Below are positions 1 through 12,020 of a stretch of 64,000 nucleotides of DNA, one piece after another. The notes beneath the pieces were generated by a model that saw only the letters and a program-made list of their open reading frames with translations, was not told the DNA's origin and did no database searches. Source of the stretch: Rugalucina vietnamica (taxonomy: Eukaryota; Mollusca; Bivalvia; Lucinida; Lucinidae). The stretch is taken from assembly GCA_964017185.1 (NCBI GenBank), contig OZ024879.1, positions 23,873,456 through 23,937,455 on the forward strand, given 5' to 3'. The position numbers and the translations under genes were made by a program. Numbering within the stretch: position 1 is the first letter of the stretch; each line of letters begins with the position of its first letter.

Positions 1-60
1 CCTGGCCAAAAAACACATGGGATGTTTTGTCCATGGGATGTTTTGTCCTATATTCGAAAA
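1..60. repeat. fragment of hAT-like MITE arm
   Basis: Contains two copies of GGGATGTTTTGTCC followed by TATATTCG. The same wording (GGGGTGTTTTGTCC and nearby TATTCGAATA) occurs in the arms of the hAT-like MITE at 3115-4879, so this is probably the cut end of another copy. From 61 to 275 I see nothing recognisable. Confidence 0.5.
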
Positions 61-275
61 TGACATATTCAGGTATTCTAAATAAAATTATACTAGAGAA
101 TTTATGACCAAACCAACTTGGCAAGGGAATTTCAAAGCTGCATTTTGGCGCATGGGTTATGAATTATACTTCAGTTTTTTCAAAATTGTCTTATTCCCCA
201 TTGGTATCTCACCCTCACCCCTCAGGGAGAAAACATTTATATGTGCATTATGCATGGGAAAACAATCCATAATTT

Positions 276-511
276 GAGCTGCATCATGAGAAAAATCAGA
301 TTTTTGCCTCTGCAAAACCAAAGGTGCAGATCAGCTTTGCAGTAAATGCACAGCTGATCAGCACCTTTGTTTTCGCTACATGGATAGTACAATTCCTCTT
401 CTTCCTAAATCCAAAATTTCAAGCTTCTAGCCATCTTCTGTAGGTGCACAGGCTGGTTTGTGTCAGACCTGGTCAGAAACCCCAAAGACCGGTTTTCTCA
501 TGTTGTGGCTC
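276..511 (+). mobile_element. MITE family A, copy 1
   Basis: Short palindromic element. The ends GAGCTGCATCATGAGAAAA and TTTTCTCATGTTGTGGCTC are inverted repeats. An internal hairpin has arms around GCAGATCAGCTTTGC and GCACAGCTGATCAGC. It ends eight bases below the CCDC43 stop codon, so it makes up the start of that gene's 3' UTR (minus strand). Confidence 0.85.
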
Positions 512-519
512 CTTTTGTG

Positions 520-710
520 TTATCTTCTCCTTTCTCCTTTCTGAGTTCGTTTCTTCTCTCCTTCCTTCCTTTCTTTCTGTTTTTGTTTCTGTACTTCTCT
601 ATCCTGTTTGTCCTTCTCTCGTTTCTTTTCTGCTTCCTGTTTTGACTGTTCACGCTTTGCAAGTTCGTTAATTTTAACACTTTCAGCATTCGTGTTCTTA
701 AAGTCTAATA
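520..710 (-). CDS. CCDC43: CCDC43 exon 5 (last), charged C-terminal helix and stop
   Basis: The minus-strand acceptor TGTTTTTCAG precedes the exon. Its first two bases complete a Leu codon begun by the last base of exon 4. It codes for LDFKNTNAESVKINELAKRE, then a Lys/Glu/Gln-rich coiled coil that ends EKKRTQKGERRR before TAA. The human protein ends almost identically (KKRTQRGERKR), which fixes the frame and stop. The 3' UTR runs straight into a family A MITE. I see no AATAAA on this strand within the window. Confidence 0.93.
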
Positions 711-2195
711 CTGAAAAACAGGAGAGCTTTAGTTACTATGGTTACGGGACGTTTCGCGCAAAAACCAGTTCCTCCCTGGGACGATTCGACCGGGACGATT
801 CGCGCAAAAAATCGAACGGGACGGTTCGCGCAAAAAACTGGGACGATTCGCCCAAAATCAAATTTAAAGGTCGATTCACCCATTTTTGTAATATATAAAT
901 AAATGCTAAATTTTAAGTGTTTTGTTTTGCAAATGAGCATGATTCCAATCTCTCTCTAAGCTTGTGTATGTGGGAAGCGATTTCAACACTCTGCCACATT
1001 TCTCTTGATCTTGATATAAATTTGTTCTGAAAGGTCGTTGTTTTCGATGCGTGAGCGAAAATCATGCATGCACACGGGTGAACTCGTTCTTACAGTTACA
1101 ACCTGCAAAATAATTAGGCCATTTTAATAGTTGCTGTCGCATTGTTGGAGTTAAATTTATAATATTTATCTTTTAGTAAACATTTTTATTTTATTATTAT
1201 ATTGTTGGCATGTCATCATTGAATACATGTGTGGTGTGTTCAAGAAGATGCAAATGACCACAGCAGGTCCTAAGTTGTGACTCGTGTGTGTGTGTGTGTG
1301 GGGGGGGGGGGGGCAATATCGTAGATGCGACAAAAGGGGGGTCAAACCCGCTGGGTAGCCGTGTTGTGTCTTTTAGCAAGCAAATGACATTTGAAAAGCT
1401 GACTGGGATGTTACACAAACAAACTAATTAGTCGACGTTTGTAGTGATTACTTTAATTTGACGTTGAATGTCATAATGTGAGCTTTAAATCATTGATAAT
1501 TAAATTATTGGCATCATTAAAAATAAACATTTCACATGTTTGATGTTCTCTTGGTCAAAATTAATTTGTTTGGCTCATTATGGCGATGTGCGTTAACATC
1601 TTATTTTGTTTACGCGTTTGATAACAAAACAACTTCAGAGTGTCGACATTGTCACCTTGAGGAAGAAGATCTGCTGCATCTAGTGTCGCGATGTCCAGCC
1701 TTCTACAGAATACGTGTTGACACTATCAGTTCTCTCAGAGACATTATTATCAGTTACACAAACACCAATATATGGAAAGAATTCTTCTGTGATTGGACAT
1801 TTGTCATGAAAACCTTAGTATGTGCTGAGTCAATGATTGTAGTGTTACCAGACCTGAAAAACGCTCGAGATGTAATAGAAAAACTGTCAAGAGACTTTTT
1901 CTTCAAAATCCATATTCAAAAGCTTCAGTTTGAAAACCAGAGGGGATAATGGTCGCCTGTACATATCCGACAGAATGTATATAAGTTCTTTTAGAAGTTG
2001 GTTTTAGACTAGAGACTGTTTTTATCACGTTCTATTGGCGTTTTATTCAACTACTTTTATCCACGTCCCTGTGGGAAGGTGCTCCTATCAGAGGAGGATC
2101 ATACTCTCAACAAGAACAAGAACAAGTGGCCAATTCAAAATTAACGATGTTAAAATTGCTGCAATTGATGTCATTACACCCATTTTAACAAATAT

Positions 2196-2246
<51 letters not shown>

Positions 2247-5200
2247 TCCAGGAATCACAAACTACAGATATCAAAAAAAAAAAAAAAAAAAAAAAAAAGG
2301 AAAGAAAACACAAACAGTTTGTGTATGATTTATGCAATAATGAGGCCGAGAATTAGTGCCGTCCCCCAGACCTCACTGCGAATTCCAGAACCATAATGGA
2401 TAGATAACGCTAACAACGAGCCAGTATATAAAGAGGACCACTCCATTTTTATTTCTAATTGTTAATTTCGTATTTAATTACCTATTTTCAATTTCAATAC
2501 AGCAAAGCAACGACTTGTTATTTTATATTCCGGTACAATGTTTTATGGTATATGTACATATATGTGAAATGTTTCATGGCTAGCCTTGATTAATTCTTGA
2601 AAACCCCATGCGTAATATCATTTGAATATTTAGTAAAAGACAAATCTTTTAATAATATGGCTTTTTTGTTCCTTCCTTTTTAAGAAAACGTTGAAATTAT
2701 CACTGAAAATACATTTGCGCGAACAGTCCCGTGGGTGAATCGTCCCCTTAATTTAAGAAAAAATAAGAACATAACATTTTGCTCGGAAAAATCAGAGATA
2801 AAAAATACATTTCCATTAAGTCCATAACTAGTTTAACATACACATTGCATTTAATTGATAAATTCTGATAACTCAAACCTTGAAATCAATATTTTGAAAA
2901 ATGCGCGAATCGTCCCGGGAGGAAACGTCCCGTTCGAAAAATATTTTTTGCGCGAACCGTCCCGGGAGGAACTGGTTTTTGCGCGAAACGTCCCGGAGCC
3001 GTTACTATCAGCATCCATGAAAAACTATTTCCTCCTCAATACTTTATATAGGTTTTGTTTTCAGTTTTAGTGTGAATAATTTGGAACAAATTTCATTACT
3101 ATTTTTGTTTGTACTAGGGATGTCAACAAATATTCGAATGTTCGAATATTCGCATTTCATACGAATATTCGAATGCCATTTCTGGATTCGAATATTCGCA
3201 TAATTTTCTAACCTGCAATATTGTCAAGTATCAGTTTAAAGGAGGACTCAAATTTAAGGCCAAAGGTCAAAAATAATATGACCAGTAATCCTGCTTGTCT
3301 TTTGAGTAATTCAAGATGGTCAACATTTTGACACACTTGCAAATTGAGATTGCTCAATAACAGTTTGACACTTTGTTGATTCAAGTGACACTTTGTTGAT
3401 TCAAGTTGAGAAGAAAGCATTGCTTGCTTTCAATAAATGTTTTTAAGGTGTGAAAGTCCTACAATTTGAGCTGTGTCATGTGAAAACTTAAGGTGGCTGG
3501 AAAGATTGACAACTCAATCCTTTAGGAACAACACAGTCACAACAGACCTTTCACAAAGTACATGTAGGCCACACGATTACAATAGACCCTAAGCATTTTG
3601 GTGGTGGATATCAATGACATGGATGCAGAACTTAATCTTGGCTTGAAAATGATGGTGTATAATGAGTGTATCGTTGCTTTCTCAGACAGAACCCCAGAGA
3701 TTTGTCATTATATTAAACACCTCCAGATTGACTAGTTTTCTGTGCAAAATTTGTCGATTTTCTTACATTGGTATAGACCAGCTACGATACCATGCATATA
3801 CATGTACCTCATATTTTCAATACATGTACCACCAAGTAAGTCATCAGAATGGGTCTATTGGGCATATATATATATATATATGTGTGTATATCATTCGAAT
3901 ATTCGAATATCCTATACGAATATTCGAATACGAATTTCGGCATTCGTTGGGTATACGGACAAAACACCCCACGGACATAACCCCCCACGTCCATTTTGTT
4001 ATAGGTGGACAAAAACCACCACATGTTTTTTTGAAGGCTGACAAAACATCCCACGCCCATTAGTATTAGGTGGACAAAACACCCCATGCAGATTTCAAAA
4101 TTAGGACAAATTGATGACTTGATCCATGGCACAATTTTATTCATTTCCTTACATTAGTTAATGAAAGCTGCATATGAACTTATTTAAGATTTAAACTTTT
4201 TAATGAACAGATCTGGTTGTGGTAATATGTGTATGGGCTGTTACAAAAATAATTAATTACACAACATATTTCAGACAAACAAGCAATTAACAATTTTTTC
4301 TTCAATTGAAAAACAACCATTTTAGCACAGACAGATTATAAAGGTGTTTGAGTTAAGTGTTAAAATTAATTAAATGATTAAATAATTCAATTACTTTAAT
4401 AGCACTCAATTAGCACATTATCATTTTAAAATACATGTACAAACACAATCAGTACACAAAGAAAATGGAGAACACAGAGACCTTAAATCAAATAATTAGA
4501 ATAATTTTAAAATTATTTGCCTTTTTGCAGAATGATTGACTTAAAGTGATATTGGAATGGCATCAAAGAAAATATCTGTTCATCTACATAGAATTGAAAG
4601 AAGGAAAAAGAAGTGATATTACCAGAAAAAGCATGTTGTTTGCATTAGGATGCTTCTGTCTGCTTCCATCTGCTTATCTACACTGCAAAAACATGAGGGG
4701 TGTTTTGTAATTTTAAAATCTGCATGGGGTGTTTTGTCCACGTTATACTATTGGGCGTGGGGTGTTTTGTCAGCCTTCAAAAAAACATGTAGTGGTTTTT
4801 GTCCACCTATAACAAAATGGACGTGGGGTGTTTCGTCCGTGGGGTGTTTTGTCCTACACTCCATTCGTTGACATCCCTAGTTTGTACTGAGGCTTAACGT
4901 CCCAGTCAACAATTTTTCAGTAATGTTGGGACAGAGCCAATGCTTCTTCCGTTGAATCAGTAATGTAGGGAGTTAATGTGTCTTGCTCAAGGACACAACA
5001 CGGTGCCACCTGTGGGGATAGAACCCATGACCTCTCAATTCTGACTCTAATGCTCTACCAATACGCCGCCACCCTCCCTAATTTCATTATTATGACTTCA
5101 CTTACAGTTATCTCCCTTGCCCCCTACAGCCCCACCACCACCATCATCAGAACTCTCATCTCTGGTACACGAGTTAAGGGACACAATCAGTGGACATAGA

Positions 5201-8200
5201 CACTCAAAATATGTAATGAAATTCAATGGATGCAAAAAATAATTTAAACATAAAGTTATGCTTTCTTTCATTCTTTGTTTGGTGGTTTAACATCCAAGTC
5301 ATTTTCTTCTTATTTTGGGATGGAGCCACCACAGCTTGAGTATTAACCAGAATTATCTGGGACCGAGGTTATACAACTTTTTTCATGCTCAGCTCAGCTG
5401 AGACTAAAATTTATCCTGCTCATATACATGTATGTTAAAATGCCAACATTTATTAGCAGGATAAATTATAGGGTTTGGAGTTCTATACCTTCAATTTCAA
5501 TATATTTGGGCTATTTCAGTATTTATGAGGATTTGAAATTTTAAGCTCAGCTGAGCTGAGCATGAAAAAAGTTTTATAACCTTGGGGCCTGGAGTAAATG
5601 CAAATATGTTTGTACAAGTATGTGTTACAATGTGTGAGCCCCAAAAGCTAGACTTACATGCCAACAGGGCTCATTTGTCTGATGACTTTTTTGACCAGCC
5701 CCGATCTCAGCTCACCCGTAATATTACTACATCTGGACCTCTGTATAACACAGTTCATAATAATATGGTTTCAGATATAACATGGATCATTCTAGACACA
5801 CCAAATGACTACTTTAGACTGATTTTGTTATATATCTATGTTTTACTCTCATTGTAACATGGACGACTGGACTACCTAAACGGAAATTAGCTTGGAACTT
5901 GAACCCCAACAATAGTGTTATAAAGAGGTTGTGTTGTCATCATGAAAACATGTTCATTCAATATTACAATTATTTTTTTAACTTTAAAAATTGAAAATTT
6001 TCAACAGAAAAATTTGGATATTTGTTTTATTTTTTCTCAAAACATAGATTGTGGATACACGTTAGAACCGCCTCGCCGAGGATACACGTTAGAACCACAT
6101 CCCTGAGTCAGTTCTAACGAGTACCCACAATCTATGTTTTGGAGCTAAAATAAGAAAAATAGGTATACCCCTGCATACCCAAGTTTTGCTATATAAAAGT
6201 GGGGTTCAAAGGGTTAAACATTACACGGACATGTTTTCCTGATGTACCACCAGTCAGGAAAACATGTCTGTGAAATGTATACCCCCTTTAACCTCACTTT
6301 TATATAGTAAAATTGGGGTATGCAGGGGTATACCTATTTTTCTTATTTTTGATCCAAAACATAATTTGTGGGTACTCGTTAGAACCGCCTCGTGTACCCA
6401 CAATCTATGTTTTGAGCAAAAATAAGAAAAATATTAAGAATTTTCCACTGAAAATTTTCAATTGTAAAACTTAGGAATAATCTGTTTTATTACATGGGCA
6501 TGTTTTCGTAATGCTACTATCAAAGGATACTCCTCCCCACTGCCAACTGTACTGTATGCTGCCAAAATGGCTGCCTTTCTGGCTTTTTCTTCTTCTGATA
6601 CATCTTTGACTTTCACACCCTCTATTTTCTGATGTTCTAATATATCAGACAGATGCTCTGTTAAATCTGAAACAGAAAATGGGATCTATAAGAGCTATAT
6701 GGACAAAAAAGTCACTCTGCCACCCTCAAAAGTTCTCAGGATTTTGAAAATTGGAGTACAAATGAGGTATTTTCTAAAACGTTTGATTCTTCCAATACTT
6801 TTCTGTGCCTTTCGAAAAGTTGGAGTCAGAATCAAAAAGTTTAAAACTCCAATATTGGAGTTAAGAAGAATCTGACCCTGATGATCTTTTATCAGCACCA
6901 TTACACTTTCATACAACCATCAACTTTTAAGGGAATTGAAAATGATAGTTCGTCTCTCACTAATGAGAAAGACCATCATTATTTCTTGAATAGTGCTGAT
7001 GTGTGTTGGTGAGTTCTTTGATGGCTGACTAGGCCAATTCTGGCTCTAAACTGTCGGTTGCAAGTAGAGCAAGTCAATGTCATAGAGTCTGATGGTGGCA
7101 CATTTGTTTTGGCTTTGCGCTCTCTTCGCTTTCTTTCAGCTTCACAGATTCTCTTCTTTTCATAAAGAGCTGCTCCTTTGTTGATGAGACCTCGCCACTT
7201 TGATCGCTCCTGTGCAGTCTGTTCCCAGGACCCCATTGGTATTTCGAAATCCTTCAGAGAGGCTTTGAGGGTGTCTTTGTAGCGTTTCTTCTGGCCACCT
7301 TGAGAGCGCTTTCCCTCCTGTAGTTCTCCATAGAAAACTTTCTTTGGAAGTCGCGCATCAGGCATTCTTATAACATGGCCAGTCCATCTTAGCTGTGCTA
7401 GCTTTAAGACTGTATGCATGCTTTGCATCCCTGCTTTCGTCAGGACCTCTGTGTCTGGAATCTTGTCCTGCCACTTGATTTTTAACAACTTTCTCAAACA
7501 GCTTAAGTGGAAATGGTTAAGTCTTTTTGCATGGCGTTGGTATACTGTCCAGGTCTCACATGCATACAAGAGGATTGGCAGTACCACAGCCTTGTAGACT
7601 TTCAGCTTGGTGTCAAGCTTGATTCCATTTCGCTCCCAGACATTTGCACGGAGTCGTCCGAATGCCACACTAGCCTTTGCAATTCTGGCAGTGATCTCAT
7701 CATCAATATGCACTGCTCTGGAGAGAGTGCTTCCCAGGTAGGTGAACTTGTCAACAACTTTCAGTTTTTGCCCATTCACAGTGATGGTTGGTTCATTATA
7801 TGGCTTTCCGGGCGCTGGTTGGTGTACAACCTCTGTCTTTTTTGTGCTGATTGTGAGATCATAGTTATCACATGACTGTGAGACTTGATCCATGGCTCTT
7901 TGCATTTTTGCCTCTGTGCTGGCATTCTTATCCATATCATCTGCATAGAGGAGCTCATCTAGCACATCAGTCTGGACCTTAGTTTTGGCTTGCAACCTTC
8001 TGAGGTTGAATATGTTGCCATCAAAACGGTACCTGATTGGAAAACCAGTGTCACTGTCCTGAAAAGCATCCATAAGCATGGCAGAAAACATCATGCTGAA
8101 CAGTGTTGGTGCCAGAACACAGCCTTGTTTGACCCCATTTGTTACTTCAAATGGTTCAGAGAACTCTCCATCATTTTGCACACGTGCCTGCATGCCATCA

Positions 8201-11200
8201 TGAAACTGCCGCACCATTGCTATGAATCTATGTGGACAGCCAAACTTGGCCATGATTTTCCAGAGTCCATCACGACTAACAGTGTCAAAAGCTTTGGTGA
8301 GGTCAACAAACGTCATGTATAGATCTACATTCTGTTCTTGGCATTTCTCCTGAAGCTGTCTTGCTGTGAAGATCATGTCTATTGTCCCTCTGTCTTTTCT
8401 GAATCCACATTGACTTTCTGGGATAAGTCCCGTCTGATCAAGATGAACATTCAGACGATTCAACAGAATTTTTGCAAGTATCTTCCCAGCAATTGATAGG
8501 AGGGAGATGCCTCTGTGATTGTCACAGACTTGAGGATTTCCTTTCCGCTTGTATAGGTGGATAATGGATGCATCCTTAAATTCTTGTGGGATAGCCTCCT
8601 TTCTCCACATACAGTGAAACAACTCTGTCAGTTTCTCTGCCATGGGTAGCCCCCCAGCCTTGTAAACTTCGGCAGGAATTGCATCTGCACCTGGGGCTTT
8701 GCCAGATGATAGTTGTTGAACTGCTTTTCTTGTTTCCGTAACGGTAGGAAATTCATCTAACAGAACATTGCACTCTATCTGTGGAAGTCTGTCGATTGCA
8801 TCCTCATTGATGCTTGATGGTCGATTAAGCACACTATTGAAGTGTTCTGCCCACCTTTCCAAGATAGCTTCTTTATCTGTGAGAAGAGTGTTACCATCTG
8901 CACTGAGCAATGTGGTGGCTCCAGAACTCTTTGGACCATAAATGGTTTTCAGTGCATCATGAAATTTCTTCATGTCCTTTCTATCCGCAAAAGACTGAAT
9001 TTCTTCTGTTTTCTTCCTCAGCCAGGAATCTTGCATGTCCCTAAGCTTGGTCTGGACTGTCTTACAAATGTTGCTGTAGGCTGCTTTCTTTGATACTGAG
9101 CTAGTATCATCTTGATGTGCCTTGTGCAATCGGTGCTTTTCTTCAAGAAGCCTCTGAATTTCGTCATCATTCTCATCAAACCAGTCTTGATGTTTGCGAG
9201 ATGGATGGCCTAAGGTGCTTGCAGCTGAAGAAAGAACTGTTTTATGGAAAACTGTCCAGTTTTCTTCGGGGTCCTCTGAACTGAGATTCATTGCATCCAG
9301 TTGGTTGCAAACGTCTGTTAAGAAATCTTGTCTCATGCTGTCTTTATTCAGCTTTGAGACATCCAGTCTCTTAGGAGCTTTCTTGCCTTGAGGTCGCCTC
9401 GCAGGCTGTATTCTTAGGTTGAGTTTGCTGACAACCAGTCTATGATCTGTCCAGCAGTCTGCACCACACATAGTCTTTGTCACTTTAACATCCTGCCTGT
9501 CTGTTCTCCGCACTATGACATAGTCTATGAGATGCCAGTGTTTGGAACGGGGATGCATCCAGGATGTTTTGTTCCTATTAGGTAGACGGAAGACTGTGTT
9601 GGTGATTAGAAGGTCATGTTCAGCACACTTCCTGAGAAGCAAGAGACCATTGCTGTTGCACTTTCCAACCCCTTCTGGACCTATAACTCCTTCCCAGGTC
9701 TGGTGGTCTGTACCCACTCTGGCATTAAAGTCGCCAAGAAGGATAAGCTTGTCTGTGCGGGGTGTTGCAGAAATAACATTGTCTAGGTCATCATAGAACT
9801 TGTCCTTGACCTCATCTGGATTGGTCATTGTGGGTGCATAAGCACTGACAATAGTTGCATGTTTATTGCCTGACAGAGGAAGTCTCAATGTCATTAGACG
9901 GTCATTAATGCCTTTTGGCAATCCTGACAGCTTACCAACAAGTTCTGTTTTGATGGCAAAGCCAACTCCTGCTTCACGCCTCTCTTCACTTTTGCGTCCA
10001 CTCCAGAAGAAGGTGTATCCAGCACCAACTTCTTTGATCTCCCCAACATCTGCGAACCGAGTCTCACTCAATGCAGCTATCTGTATATCATACCTCCCAA
10101 GTTCTCTGCCCACAAGGGCCGTTCTACGCTGTGGTCTATCTGACCCAGCATTGTCCATTAAAGTACGCACATTCCATGCGCCAATCCGTAAGGGGATTAC
10201 TCTAGCTTTTTTCTTTGTATTTCGACCGCTTAAGGGGATCCCCGCTGATCGCGGTTAACCAGCCAGGGTTTTGAAGCAGGCAATTGTTTAGGGCACCTTT
10301 TCTAGCCCCTTCCCCATGCTACGGGGGTGAGCAGTGCGGTCCTAAATAGGTCTGCTCAGTCGCTCAGCCGACTGCCGAATTCTGCTTACTGCTTCTCCTC
10401 ACAGAAAACGACCATTAGAACTGAGCCGCCTGTGTGCAGGTCTGCAACTACAGCTCCCAGTGTGTCCTACACCTGCTGCTTCGCCACTCGCCCATCGTCA
10501 CAGGACTTTGTAAGTATGTGGGTGCAAGTGTGATGAAATTGTTATGTATGCAAGTGCTTGTGTGTTGAGAAATAAGATGACATGCGCTATGAAATTAGAT
10601 TATAGTGAGGAAGAGGTGCGCAACGTCAACCTCACTCTCTAGTCCTCGCCCAGCTGCGCCCAGAGGCAAGACACAGGTCAAGACGTCTGGAGTTGGGTTT
10701 AGATGCAGTGGATGACCGTAACATCTTTAGTGCCTTGTCACGCTCTGCATGTTCCACAACATGTTGCTGTATCGCTTTCTGAACCGTTGAATCAGGTAAT
10801 TTCTTCCGCTCCATCTACCGAAACAGTCTTTGCATATCTGGACTAGGCATATCCAGACACACAGGTTTGATTTTTGAGTTTCCTTCTCCTAGATGAATTG
10901 CTGGCCACAGCTGAAGAGCTCCATCTACCCTTTCTTAGGTTTTGTTTAGAGACCTGTAAACTCCTAGGAGGACTGTCAACCAAGACTAATGAGTTCCCCC
11001 TGCCCAGCTAGATTTTTGTGTAGAGAACTAGCTTAACTCCTAGATGAGTTGCCTTCCAAGGCTAACGAGCCCCATCTGCACCGCATGACAACAGGTAGTA
11101 CTGATTACATGTTACAGTAGCAGTTAAACTGACCTGAATTGAAAATATGTATGTTAAAGGAACCAAAACATTCCCCAAAGCCTTTGCCTGCTCCCCAAAG

Positions 11201-11984
11201 ATAGAATGGCCATGAAAAAGTTGCCAGGCATAAATCACAACGGATTTTTGCCTATGCCAAAAACAGCTGATCAGCTATGCAGTGACAGCACATCTGATCA
11301 CCCTCTTTGTTTTAGCTATATGGATACACAGATAGTACAGTTCCTCTTCTTTCTAAACCCAAATTTTAAGCTTCTAGCCATCTTCTCTAGCTGGCCGGTT
11401 TGTGTCTAACCTGGTCGGAAATGCCAAAGCCCAGTTTTCTCACATTGCGGCTCAAATGAGAGTGCTGAAGGCATGAGTGGGAGAAAGCTTCTCATTATTC
11501 CTTTTTCATTTGAGTGCTCAGCGACGGTGTGACTGCCTAGTACTCATATTACTAGAAAAAGTGCCTTGAGAGGCACGTATACCCCCGGCTGATAGCCACC
11601 AAGCCCCCTTCCCTACCCCCTACCTAAGCAACTCGGCACATGCTCACCCGACATTGAACCTCACATCATCAACGAAAAACAGTACCCTTATCAAGTACAT
11701 TTTAGAAACCACCAAGCCCCCTTCCCTACCCCCTACCTAAACAACCTGGCACATGCTCACCCTTGACATTGAACCTCACATCACCAATGAAAGACAGCAC
11801 CCTCATCAAGTACATTTTAGAAATAAGCAGTGTAAACATGGGGAAGTGTAGTTTTAGAATGACATCTATTTTAGAGCGGTATACAGAGCTGACGTGTATA
11901 CCCAATCTAGGACATAAGCACGGACATTGTGGGTCAGGTCCTCAGTCCTAGATTGAAATGAAATTAGAATGTCATTCTTTAAAA

Positions 11985-12020
<36 letters not shown>

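Larger units (their letters stand above)
740..3000. mobile_element. non-autonomous DNA transposon with ~50-bp TIRs, 8-bp target duplication
   Basis: The left end (740 onward) GGTTACGGGACGTTTCGCGC and the right end (reversed) GGCTCCGGGACGTTTCGCGC are inverted repeats continuing through AAAAACCAGTTCCTCCC. The flanks 732-739 and 3001-3008 are both GTTACTAT, an 8-bp target duplication. The subterminal arms carry further GGGACGATTCGCGC words. No transposase ORF is visible. The 8-bp duplication suits hAT, Merlin or P; the family is not settled. A LINE fragment sits inside. It lies in CCDC43 intron 4, starting 29 bases from exon 5. Confidence 0.88.
6935..11096 (-). mobile_element. full-length-looking LINE (AP-endonuclease type)
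   Basis: The 3' end after the ORF stop reads TGATGGTCTTTCTCATTAG...CTATCATTTTC, ending about 6935. The 5' side includes a non-coding leader from about 10255 to 11096 with three degenerate ~75-bp repeats (see separate entry). I could not settle target duplications, so both outer limits are estimates. It lies in CCDC43 intron 2 in the sense orientation. Confidence 0.75.
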
